31,027 nt of DNA, taken from the NCBI GenBank assembly GCA_964531165.1, contig CAZHEA010000035.1, positions 1-31,027 of the forward strand. The letters are read 5' to 3'. This document shows positions 24,887 to 31,027 of this stretch, one piece after another. Every line of letters starts with the position of its first letter. Position 1 is the stretch's first letter. The stretch is from SZUA-229 sp964531165 (GTDB lineage Bacteria; Pseudomonadota; Gammaproteobacteria; SZUA-229). The position numbers and the translations under genes are program-made. The notes beneath the pieces were generated by a model that was not told the DNA's origin, made no database searches, and saw nothing but the letters and a program-made list of their open reading frames with translations.

Positions 24887-24901
24887 CCGGTTAAGCCGGT
24901 T
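24885..24901. repeat. Short hairpin after hemY
   Basis: AACCGG (24885-24890) pairs with CCGGTT (24896-24901) around TTAAG. The stem begins at the last base pair of the hemY stop codon. It lacks a T-run, so it is at best a weak terminator. Confidence 0.35.
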
Positions 24902-24924
24902 TAAAGTCTTGGGTTAATCATAGC

Positions 24925-24954
24925 TATGTGGTGCACTTAAGCATGCACCACATA
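24925..24954. repeat. Perfect 11-base inverted repeat over the end of the thioesterase gene
   Basis: TATGTGGTGCA (24925-24935) is reverse-complemented exactly by TGCACCACATA (24944-24954), with an 8-base loop. The minus-strand stop codon (24937-24939) lies in the loop and the last codons of the thioesterase lie in the right arm. It may end transcription of both convergent genes or stabilise mRNA ends. There is no T-run. Confidence 0.6.
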
Positions 24955-25401
24955 ATGTCCAGTAAATGTTAAGGCAATTTCGTCGCGAAAAACAATGTTA
25001 ACCTGTAATTTAAGTCGTGCTCGAGCTTTGCGGTGGTAGCTTTTAACAAAACGCTGCAACGTTGAAGTATCGGTTAATTCACAAATCGCCCGTATCTCGC
25101 CAATAACCGGTTTCCGGTAGTTGACATCACTTTTCTGAATCACAATATGCCCGTTGAGAGAATGCAGTTGCAGCTGATGATAAATAAATCCCCAGCCGCA
25201 TAAAACAGCTACGGAATAAAGACTGCCGCCAAAAGCGGTGCACTTATGATTGATGTTCGGCTCTAGCGGTGCGAGTAGCACGACTCGACTGGCATCGCAA
25301 TGAGCAACAGAAATTTGCATATTCTGCGTTAATGGAATTTCATGGTGCAAAACAGATTGTAAATGTTTAGCCGCCGGCGTTATCTGGTCTGCCTGAATCA
25401 T
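24937..25401 (-). CDS. YiiD C-terminal-type thioesterase (hotdog fold)
   Basis: 154 residues. The segments LEPNINHKCTAFGGSLYSVAVLCGWG and HIVIQKSDVNYRKPVIGEIRAICEL are typical of the YiiD_C family of putative acyl-CoA thioesterases with a hotdog fold. N-H-x-x-T-A-F-G-G-S is the likely active-site region. The start codon overlaps the stop of the upstream reductase gene (ATGA), so the two proteins are co-translated. Substrate unknown. Confidence 0.85.
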   Translation of the reverse strand: MIQADQITPAAKHLQSVLHHEIPLTQNMQISVAHCDASRVVLLAPLEPNINHKCTAFGGSLYSVAVLCGWGFIYHQLQLHSLNGHIVIQKSDVNYRKPVIGEIRAICELTDTSTLQRFVKSYHRKARARLKLQVNIVFRDEIALTFTGHYVVHA

Positions 25402-26435
25402 TTTTTTGCAGCAATCGCCTGAGTGGCATCGCTAGAATATTCAAACGCATCTGAGTACATGTTTTCTCTTGTCGCACCCTGTTGTATAAATAAATCGACG
25501 GCTGCATTTACCATCGGTGGCGGGCCGCTCATGTAAATATCAAAAGTCGACATATCAGAAAATTGCTCTGCTACTGCCTGATGTACAAAACCGGTTTTAC
25601 CGGTCCAGTTGTCTTCAGGCATCGGGTCTGAAAGTACCGGAGTAAAAGTTAGATTTTTATTGTTTTTAATCCATTGTTGTATCATTTTATCCATATATAA
25701 ATCGCGTAATGCTCTGGCACCCATAAACAGGTGTACGGGCTGATCAAAACCCACATGTTCAATATGTTCCAACATGGCTTTTAACGGCCCAAAGCCGGTG
25801 CCGCCACCGACCATAATAATGGGGCGTTGATGATCTTCACGTAAATAAAATTTACCCAGTGGCCCCTGTAATTGCAGGCTGGAGTTCTCCGGCATGGATG
25901 CAAATAGAAAGTCTGTAAACAGGCCGCCATCAACATGACGAATGTGAAGTTCAATTAAGTCATCATTATGCGGTGCATTAGCGATAGAAAATGCCCGGCG
26001 TTTGCCATCTTCAAGAATAAATTCAATATACTGTCCGGCGTGATATTGCAGGCGATGGTCATTATCAAGAGTGATTTTTAGCGCAATAACATCGTGGCAT
26101 AAATGATTTTTTGAGCTGACATGACAGCCAAACTGTTTAACTTCCTGTGCTGCAAGACCCTCAATTTCATCTATGCTGATTTGAAGATCAGCATGGGTTT
26201 TTGCGATGCAAAAAAGTGCCTGTTTATTCGCAATCATTTCATCATCCAGGGCAATCGGGATGTCATCATAATAAACATCACCACTGACAATGTAACCCGC
26301 ACAGCTACCACAGGCTCCACCCCGGCAGCCATAAGGCAGCTCGATATTCTGGCGCATAGCAGCATCCAGAATAGATTCGCCATCATCGACATCAAATAGA
26401 TGTCCGGAGGGGTGTACGCTAACTTTATATGACAT
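25398..26435 (-). CDS. [2Fe-2S] ferredoxin-flavin reductase (CDP-6-deoxy-delta-3,4-glucoseen reductase-like)
   Basis: 345 residues in three parts: a plant-type [2Fe-2S] ferredoxin domain (about 1-90; Cys37, Cys42, Cys45 and Cys76, in PYGCRGGACGSC), an FAD domain (about 100-195; RRAFSIANAP) and an NAD(P) domain (about 200-335; MVGGGTGFGPLKAML, and YMSGPPPMV). It moves electrons from NAD(P)H through FAD to the iron-sulfur cluster and on to a partner. Databases call this type CDP-6-deoxy-delta-3,4-glucoseen reductase, but no deoxysugar genes are nearby, so that substrate is doubtful. Similar genes often lie near ubiD, as one does here (about 1.5 kb away). AGGGA lies before the ATG; a TATAAT on the minus strand (26471-26476) may be its -10 element. 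Confidence 0.9.
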   Translation of the reverse strand: MSYKVSVHPSGHLFDVDDGESILDAAMRQNIELPYGCRGGACGSCAGYIVSGDVYYDDIPIALDDEMIANKQALFCIAKTHADLQISIDEIEGLAAQEVKQFGCHVSSKNHLCHDVIALKITLDNDHRLQYHAGQYIEFILEDGKRRAFSIANAPHNDDLIELHIRHVDGGLFTDFLFASMPENSSLQLQGPLGKFYLREDHQRPIIMVGGGTGFGPLKAMLEHIEHVGFDQPVHLFMGARALRDLYMDKMIQQWIKNNKNLTFTPVLSDPMPEDNWTGKTGFVHQAVAEQFSDMSTFDIYMSGPPPMVNAAVDLFIQQGATRENMYSDAFEYSSDATQAIAAKK

Positions 26436-26532
26436 GATAAATCCCTGAAAAACTAAGGAGGATATTTTGCATTATAAATGCGCAAAGTAAAGCCTATAAA
26501 GTATAGGTGTAATTTCCGGCAGGCGTAATTTT

Positions 26533-26541
26533 TGTTATAAT
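26533..26541 (+). promoter_or_regulatory. Extended -10 promoter of the glutaredoxin gene
   Basis: TGTTATAAT, a perfect extended -10 (TGn plus TATAAT at 26536-26541), lies 28 bases before the glutaredoxin ATG. The -35 position (TTTCCG, 26513-26518) is weak, as is common with extended -10 promoters. GGAG at 26557-26560 is the ribosome binding site. Confidence 0.65.
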
Positions 26542-26569
26542 CAGCTAAATAGATTTGGAGAAGTAAGCC

Positions 26570-26827
26570 ATGGCACGCGTAAAAATATACAGTACTGCAC
26601 GATGTCCGATTTGTGACAAGACAAAAACCCTGCTTGATAAGTGGAAAATTCCCTATGATGTTGCGATGGTGGATATGGATCATAGTGCACTAAGGGAAAT
26701 GTCAGAGTTGACGCAGGGTGCACGTACGGTTCCGCAAATTTCCATTGATGGAAAATGGATTGGCGGTTTTTCAGAGCTTACCATGTTACATATGGATGAT
26801 GAGCTGGACGAGTTAGTTGAAGCCTGA
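26570..26827 (+). CDS. Glutaredoxin with CPIC active site
   Basis: 85 residues, a single thioredoxin-fold domain of the GrxC type. The active site is CPIC (Cys12, Cys15), a variant of the usual CPYC. The cis-Pro loop is RTVPQISIDGKWIGGFSEL, which includes the glutathione-binding GG. It reduces disulfides or mixed glutathione disulfides with glutathione. It has its own extended -10 promoter and a good GGAG site. Its stop lies inside the next gene, an overlap of 11 bases. Confidence 0.95.
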   Translation: MARVKIYSTARCPICDKTKTLLDKWKIPYDVAMVDMDHSALREMSELTQGARTVPQISIDGKWIGGFSELTMLHMDDELDELVEA

Positions 26828-27023
26828 TTTATCTACAATAGATACCCCTGAATGGGTAAGGTATATAGCTCAGGATGCGGATGGAAGCTGGTGGGGATAT
26901 TCAGTCGAGCCGCTGGAAAACCATCGTGGCTGGTATGAAAACGAAGTTGGTCAGCATATTAAATTACTGCAGACAAAAGTCCTTGATGACTGGCGTAAGA
27001 GTTTAACCGCATTCATCTGTTAA
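26817..27023 (+). CDS. Small Trp-rich protein of unknown function, overlapping the glutaredoxin gene
   Basis: 68 residues beginning at a TTG (26817) preceded by GGACGAG; no in-frame ATG exists. It overlaps the end of the glutaredoxin gene by 11 bases, so it is probably translated by coupling. The sequence EWVRYIAQDADGSWWGYSVEP, then RGWYENEVGQHIKLL, is rich in Trp and acidic residues and reads like a compact beta-sheet domain. There is no signal peptide and no Cys except the last residue (AFIC). I do not recognise a named family. The coupling suggests a function linked to thiol redox or to the same stress. Confidence 0.75.
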   Translation: MKPDLSTIDTPEWVRYIAQDADGSWWGYSVEPLENHRGWYENEVGQHIKLLQTKVLDDWRKSLTAFIC

Positions 27024-27044
27024 GTTTTATACTGCAATTTTTCA

Positions 27045-27569
27045 TTAAATTTTAAGGCCCTTTTTTAAAACATCCTGATAGGATTTATTGTTCAGATCTT
27101 TGCTGTCACCACCCTGAAATGTCAGCGCACCGGATGAATAGCTTTTCCCATAGCTTTTTACAAGTGTTATGGTTTGTGCCAGTCCGGAAAAAAACTGCTC
27201 ATCAGTTAATTCATGCAGAGGATGGATAAAAGCACTCCAGAGTTTTCCCTGGGCGATAGAGTAGCGTGCATCCAGTGCAGTATCAAAATTGGCCTGCATC
27301 ATGCGATAGAGTTTTTCTTTGTCAAGATTTTCAGATGAGACGATCGGTGAGATAATACGCATACGATTGGCCTCTTCAGAAGTGATGATATAAATAGGTA
27401 TGCCCTGATACTTAATTTGCCAGTAGCCAATCTGTCCGGCAGGCTTTGCATCAATGCGGCTAATAAGTGTATTGAGCCGACTGTTACTCATTGGTGTTTC
27501 TGCAGCAATTAAGGCAGTGGAAAAGCTGATAATAAAAAAACTTAAAAATAATCTGAAATGATTTTTCAT
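27045..27569 (-). CDS. Secreted protein of unknown function, possibly YbjN/CesT-like fold
   Basis: 174 residues with a signal peptide (about 1-23, LFLSFFIISFSTALIAA). The mature part has a strand-rich beginning (IGYWQIKYQGIPIYIITSEEANRMRIISPI), then helices (KEKLYRMMQANFDTALDARYSIAQGKLWSAFIHPLHELTDEQFFSGLAQTITLVKSYG). This order recalls the YbjN and type III chaperone (CesT) fold, seen by pattern only. The C-terminus is polar. Probably periplasmic. It follows the SET gene after 41 bases on the same strand. Confidence 0.75.
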   Translation of the reverse strand: MKNHFRLFLSFFIISFSTALIAAETPMSNSRLNTLISRIDAKPAGQIGYWQIKYQGIPIYIITSEEANRMRIISPIVSSENLDKEKLYRMMQANFDTALDARYSIAQGKLWSAFIHPLHELTDEQFFSGLAQTITLVKSYGKSYSSGALTFQGGDSKDLNNKSYQDVLKKGLKI

Positions 27570-27610
27570 GTTAAATCCTTTTAAGGGTTAATGGCATAAA
27601 TTAGAAAGTG

Positions 27611-27925
27611 CTATGCCCATTCGTCACCATAATTATGGGTGATTTCTTCACCCTTTTTTATGTTTCTTAATACGACGACCTGCAAATCTTCATAGTAAGC
27701 GGCATTTGGTTTTGAATTGTGGTTAATATATTTTAGATCACATTCAACCTGTACGCTGAGTTTTTCACTAAGCCATAATACATAGGGGCCATCTTCATTT
27801 GTAGGCGCGCATTTAAGCTTACCGAGGATGGCGCCTTTTTTTATATCACAATGTGCAAACAAGCCTTTGCCATGAATCGGGCTTTGTTTAACAGCATAAA
27901 GTTTTCGGTTATTTTTGTTTGCCAT
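27611..27925 (-). CDS. Minimal SET-domain protein
   Basis: 104 residues from the ATG at 27925, which lies 4 bases after the ubiD stop; a GTG at 27940 would add 5 residues and overlap ubiD. The SET motifs are GKGLFA (19-24), the INHNSKPNA loop (67-75, the N-H motif for SAM binding) and GEEITHNYGDEW (92-103). No pre-SET or post-SET Cys clusters are present. SET domains are protein lysine methyltransferases; bacterial versions act on few known substrates. The tight link to ubiD indicates one transcript. Confidence 0.88.
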   Translation of the reverse strand: MANKNNRKLYAVKQSPIHGKGLFAHCDIKKGAILGKLKCAPTNEDGPYVLWLSEKLSVQVECDLKYINHNSKPNAAYYEDLQVVVLRNIKKGEEITHNYGDEWA

Positions 27926-27929
27926 GATT

Positions 27930-29405
27930 TTAATTTTCACTAAAAATATTTAACTGGTCCCATTTTTCATCCACCCGTTGCTTGATGTCATCCTGCATCA
28001 CAATTGGCTTGCCCCATTCTCGATCTGTTTCACCCGGTAACTTATTGGTTGCATCAAAGCCCATTTTTGAACCCAGTCCGGAAACCGGAGAGGCAAAGTC
28101 AAGATAGTCAATTGGTGTGTTTTCAATAATAGTGGTATCCCTTGAAGGGTCCATGCGAGTTGTCATTGCCCAGATTACATCATTCCAGTCGCGGGTATTG
28201 ATATCATCATCAACGACAATTACAAATTTTGTATACATAAACTGGCGTAGAAAAGACCACACACCCATCATTACGCGTTTGGCATGTCCCGGATATTGCT
28301 TTTTCATGCTGACTACCGCCATTCGGTAGGAGCAGCCTTCCGGTGGTAAATAAAAATCAACAATTTCCGGGAACTGTTTTTTTAAAATAGGTACAAAAAC
28401 TTCATTCAGTGCCAGGCCTAAAATCGCCGGTTCATCCGGTGGCCGGCCAGTGTAGGTTGTGTGATAAATCGGGTCTTTGCGGTGGGTTATTTTTTCGATG
28501 GTAAAAACCGGAAAGTTTTCCACTTCATTATAGTAACCGGTGTGATCTCCGTAAGGCCCCTCGGCGGCCATATCATCGGCATAGATAAAGCCTTCTAAAA
28601 CATATTCGGCGGAGGCGGGTACCTGTAAGTCAGAGAGCTTGCATTGAACTACTTCGGTTTTACTGCCGCGTAATAATCCGGCAAATGCATACTCGGATAA
28701 ACTATCGGGCACCGGTGTGACTGCGCCCAGAATAGTCGCCGGGTCTGCGCCTAATGCAACAGCAATCGGGAAAGGCTCTCCCGGATGTTGCTGTTGCCAT
28801 TCCTTAAAATCCAGTGCACCACCGCGGTGAGATAACCACCGCATAATGACGCGATTTTTTGCGATAACCTGTTGCCGGTAAATGCCCAGATTCTGGCGTT
28901 CTTTATTAGGGCCTTTGGTAATAACCAGACCCCAGGTAATTAATGGCGCGGCATCTTCCGGCCAGCAGGTTTGAACAGGAATACTGGATAAATCAATATC
29001 GTGTTTCTCAATAATTATTTTCTGGCAGCTGGCTTTGCTTACTACTTTGGGTGCCATGTTAAGCACCTGTTTAAAAATGGGGAGTTTCTCCCAGGCGTCT
29101 TTCATGCCCCTGGGCGGTTCCGGTTCTTTTAGAAAAGCCAGTAGTTCGCCAACTTCGCGTAGGGCATCAACAGACTCTTCGCCCATACCCATAGCGACTC
29201 GCTTTGTCGTACCGAACAGATTGGCCAATACCGGTACAGAAGAATTTTTTACATTTTCAAATAACAGAGCCGGGCCATCAGCACGTAATGTGCGATCACA
29301 GATTTCGGTCATTTCAAGATAGGGGTCGACTTCAACACTAATGCGTTTGAGTTCGCCTTTTTTTTCGAGTTGTGAAATGAAATCACGAAGATCTTTATAT
29401 TTCAT
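27930..29405 (-). CDS. ubiD: 4-hydroxy-3-polyprenylbenzoate decarboxylase
   Basis: 491 residues, the normal length of UbiD. The enzyme decarboxylates the octaprenyl-hydroxybenzoate intermediate of ubiquinone synthesis using prenylated FMN supplied by UbiX. Seen are MKYKDLRDFISQLEKKGELKRI, FGTTKRVAMGMG, NLGIYRQQVIAKNRVIMRWL, GPYGDHTGYYNEVENFPVF and DDDINTRDWNDVIWAMTTR. It is followed directly by the SET gene. No ubiX lies in the window. Confidence 0.97.
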   Translation of the reverse strand: MKYKDLRDFISQLEKKGELKRISVEVDPYLEMTEICDRTLRADGPALLFENVKNSSVPVLANLFGTTKRVAMGMGEESVDALREVGELLAFLKEPEPPRGMKDAWEKLPIFKQVLNMAPKVVSKASCQKIIIEKHDIDLSSIPVQTCWPEDAAPLITWGLVITKGPNKERQNLGIYRQQVIAKNRVIMRWLSHRGGALDFKEWQQQHPGEPFPIAVALGADPATILGAVTPVPDSLSEYAFAGLLRGSKTEVVQCKLSDLQVPASAEYVLEGFIYADDMAAEGPYGDHTGYYNEVENFPVFTIEKITHRKDPIYHTTYTGRPPDEPAILGLALNEVFVPILKKQFPEIVDFYLPPEGCSYRMAVVSMKKQYPGHAKRVMMGVWSFLRQFMYTKFVIVVDDDINTRDWNDVIWAMTTRMDPSRDTTIIENTPIDYLDFASPVSGLGSKMGFDATNKLPGETDREWGKPIVMQDDIKQRVDEKWDQLNIFSEN

Positions 29406-29463
29406 AATGTAGCTTTATGGATAATAAATAATTATTTGAATGTCCCGGAAAATACTAGCATTA

Positions 29464-29745
29464 CTATTTATAAAGACAAAGGTATGCCGTATCACAAGTA
29501 GTTTTAACCAGAAAGGACACGTCAGCAGCCACGATAAAAGTTTCATTGATAGCGATCGTCCGCCAGTCATTTTCATCCGGCAATTTAACCGACATATCGC
29601 CACTAATTAATGTCATATGCTCAATAGTGCTGGTACCGAATTCGTAGTCACCGGCAGCCATTACACCAACAGTGGCTTTATCACTGGTTGCCTGAAAGGC
29701 AAGCGATTTAACCTTGCCATCAAAATATTCATTTACATCAAACAT
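29464..29745 (-). CDS. ppnP: Pyrimidine/purine nucleoside phosphorylase
   Basis: 93 residues, a single cupin fold (YaiE/DUF1255 family). Conserved are NEYFDGKVKSLAF, TVGVMAAGDYEFGTSTIEHMTLISG and FIVAADVSFLVKT. The E. coli protein splits a range of nucleosides by phosphorolysis. Single gene between ubiD and the GNAT gene on the same strand. Confidence 0.95.
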   Translation of the reverse strand: MFDVNEYFDGKVKSLAFQATSDKATVGVMAAGDYEFGTSTIEHMTLISGDMSVKLPDENDWRTIAINETFIVAADVSFLVKTTCDTAYLCLYK

Positions 29746-29795
29746 AGTAAACCTGTATTGAAAATTTATAGATTCATTTATTTTAGCATGATCTG

Positions 29796-30239
29796 CTATC
29801 GAGTCTGTGGTGAATCATTATGATGTTTCATTAATATGATTTTTTTGCCGTTATTGATATAACGTTGAAATTTGCTGGTAATCGCTTCGGGGGCTGAATC
29901 AGTTTCACAGAGGTGAAAGCTAGCCCGTAGATAAAAATTGAGTAAATGCGCATATGGGAAGGTATAGCACTGCAGCTGATTCAGTTCAGGTTGCAGGTGC
30001 TCAAGTAATTTTGAGCCAATTGCCTGCTTGCGTAGCTCGGCGGCGACACACATGCTGCGCAGTAAATAGCTGGACTGAAGAGGCTGTAGACGCAATGCGG
30101 CGACAATTTTATGATTTAACCGGCCAATATAAATTAAGTCACCCTTTGGAGCCTGTGCTCGCATGCCGTTTTTCTTATAAAACTGTTTAACTAACGGCAG
30201 GCTATAATGATCAGCCTGTATAAATTCAAGTGAGTGCAT
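29796..30239 (-). CDS. GNAT-family N-acetyltransferase
   Basis: 147 residues with the GNAT core: IYIGRLNHKIVAALRLQPL, then LLRSMCVAAELRKQAIGSKLLEHL, where RKQAIGSKLL is the acetyl-CoA-binding R/Q-x-x-G-x-G/A loop. The last part, NFYLRASFHLCE, is the usual closing strand. Substrate unknown. It is divergent from the DTW gene, with about 40 bases between the two starts. Confidence 0.85.
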   Translation of the reverse strand: MHSLEFIQADHYSLPLVKQFYKKNGMRAQAPKGDLIYIGRLNHKIVAALRLQPLQSSYLLRSMCVAAELRKQAIGSKLLEHLQPELNQLQCYTFPYAHLLNFYLRASFHLCETDSAPEAITSKFQRYINNGKKIILMKHHNDSPQTR

Positions 30240-30278
30240 TTATGTTATTAAAGCCTGAATATGGGAGTGTTGCAAAGT

Positions 30279-30893
30279 ATGTCCCGTGAAGAGTGTTATA
30301 TCTGTCGTCGCGCCAGAGTTGCCTGTCTGTGTGGGCGTATTGAAAAGCAGGCTAACACCATAAAAGTGATTATATTGCAGCATCCGGATGAAGTGAGCAA
30401 CCCGAAAGGCAGCGCAATTATAGCGAAATTAGGGTTACAGCAATATCAATGCTGGGTAGGAGAAGACTTCACTGACCACGAAGGCCTGTGTGGCTTGCTT
30501 GAAAGGAGCTCAGAGGACATATTACTGCTATATCCAGCAGAGCAGGCGCAGGAACTGAGTGTAATACAGGCAGAGCAGGTGAAGTATTTGCTGATTATTG
30601 ACGCGACCTGGCGTAAGGCAAAGCGGATTTGGGAGTGTAACCCGCAATTGCAGTCTTTGAATTGTGCCAGGTTAAATTCGAGTACAGCGTCAAATTATAG
30701 AATTAGAAAAGTACCGGAACAGGGGTATTTGGCAACAGTAGAGGCGCTAGTGGAATGCTTAAGGTTGCTGGAAAAAAAGCCTGCGTCTTATCAGCCGTTA
30801 TTAGTACTATTTGATGAAATGATTGATTATCAGATCCAGGGTATGGGTAATGATGTTTTTGAGCGTAATTACGAAGGTAAAGTACAAGATTGA
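30279..30893 (+). CDS. DTW-domain tRNA-uridine aminocarboxypropyltransferase
   Basis: 204 residues from the ATG at 30279, with GGGAG 11 bases upstream; an in-frame ATG at 30261 would add 6 residues but has no binding site. The N-terminal Cys pattern CYICRRARVACLCGRI may bind zinc. The core has IILQHPDEVSNPKGSAIIA, LLLYPAEQA and the DTW motif as DATWRKAKRIW, with RIRKVPEQGYLATVEALVE near the end. Proteins of this family (TapT of E. coli) add the 3-amino-3-carboxypropyl group of SAM to tRNA uridine, giving acp3U47 in E. coli. It lies just upstream of a tRNA gene. Confidence 0.9.
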   Translation: MSREECYICRRARVACLCGRIEKQANTIKVIILQHPDEVSNPKGSAIIAKLGLQQYQCWVGEDFTDHEGLCGLLERSSEDILLLYPAEQAQELSVIQAEQVKYLLIIDATWRKAKRIWECNPQLQSLNCARLNSSTASNYRIRKVPEQGYLATVEALVECLRLLEKKPASYQPLLVLFDEMIDYQIQGMGNDVFERNYEGKVQD

Positions 30894-30917
30894 AATAATT
30901 AACAATTAATGACAATT

Positions 30918-30946
30918 TTGTATAGCAAATAAGTTCATCTTAATAT
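30918..30946 (+). promoter_or_regulatory. Promoter of tRNA-Val
   Basis: TTGTAT (30918-30923) and TAATAT (30941-30946) with 17 bases between them, about 32 bases before the tRNA. GCGC follows at 30954-30957, close to the expected start point. Confidence 0.5.
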
Positions 30947-30978
30947 AGAATTCGCGCTCTTTACAAATACAGCATTAC

Positions 30979-31027
30979 GGGTGGTTAGCTCAGCTGGTAG
31001 AGCGTCGCCCTTACAAGGCGAATGTCG
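30979..31027 (+). tRNA. tRNA-Val (anticodon TAC), 3' end outside the window
   Basis: The first 49 bases of a tRNA beginning GGGTGGTTAGCTCAGCTGG, with the D-arm AGCTCAGCTGGTAGAGC. The anticodon stem is TCGCC (31005-31009) and GGCGA (31017-31021), with loop CTTACAA and anticodon TAC at 31012-31014. It is very similar to E. coli tRNA-Val(UAC). The variable loop, T-arm and acceptor 3' strand are cut off. Whether more tRNA genes follow cannot be seen. Confidence 0.95.

Overview
The window reads as chromosomal DNA of a gammaproteobacterium. The gene order argH / algZ-algR-hemC-hemD-hemX-hemY is the one known from Pseudomonas and relatives. Other gammaproteobacterial hallmarks are atpD-atpC followed by glmU, a Uup-type ABC-F ATPase, a fatty acid cis/trans isomerase, ubiD and ppnP. 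A DsrC/TusE-family protein and a monoheme DUF3365 protein hint at a sulfur- or redox-active lifestyle, but no sulfur-oxidation operon is present, so this is only a hint. The DNA is moderately AT-rich. A block of exactly 100 N (5467-5566) shows that this is a scaffolded draft or metagenome assembly.

Layout. 1-724: end of the ATP synthase operon (atpD 3' end, atpC) and its terminator. 725-1052: a degenerate palindromic repeat. 1053-2414: glmU, followed by a second, well-preserved palindromic repeat. 2663-5216: a multidomain protein (SpoT/MESH1-like HD hydrolase, CBS-like region, HEPN-like tail) closely followed by a YhiN/BaiN-type flavoprotein. 5217-5701: gene-poor DNA with an inverted repeat and the assembly gap. 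5702-7051 (minus): a monoheme DUF3365 protein and a Crp/Fnr regulator. 7052-7714: no intact gene. 7715-8918 (minus): a DUF1223 protein and a small receiver-like protein. 9018-13307 (plus): uup and cti. 13548-14444 (minus): a YhaJ-like LysR regulator. 14584-15654: a DUF3187-like envelope protein. 15784-16119 (minus): a DsrC/TusE-like protein whose promoter carries an IscR-like box. 16317-17021 (plus): a small unknown protein and a stand-alone HPt protein. 17072-18487 (minus): argH. 18635-24886 (plus): algZ-algR and hemC-hemD-hemX-hemY with tight overlaps. 24937-26435 (minus): a thioesterase and a [2Fe-2S] flavin reductase. 26570-27023 (plus): a glutaredoxin and an overlapping Trp-rich small protein. 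27045-30239 (minus): a secreted unknown, a mini SET protein, ubiD, ppnP and a GNAT acetyltransferase. 30279-30893 (plus): a DTW-domain tRNA modification enzyme. 30979 to the end: the first part of a tRNA-Val.

Most genes are core metabolism: energy, cell-wall precursors, haem, ubiquinone, arginine and tRNA modification. The most unusual items are (i) the HD-CBS-HEPN fusion, which joins a likely alarmone hydrolase to a possible RNase domain with an RNHLAH motif; (ii) the DsrC-like protein, which keeps the terminal Cys but has Asn where DsrC has its second redox Cys, with a Cys two residues upstream, and whose promoter is overlapped by an IscR type-1-like site; and (iii) two gene couplings of unknown meaning, glutaredoxin with a Trp-rich small protein and ubiD with a mini SET protein.
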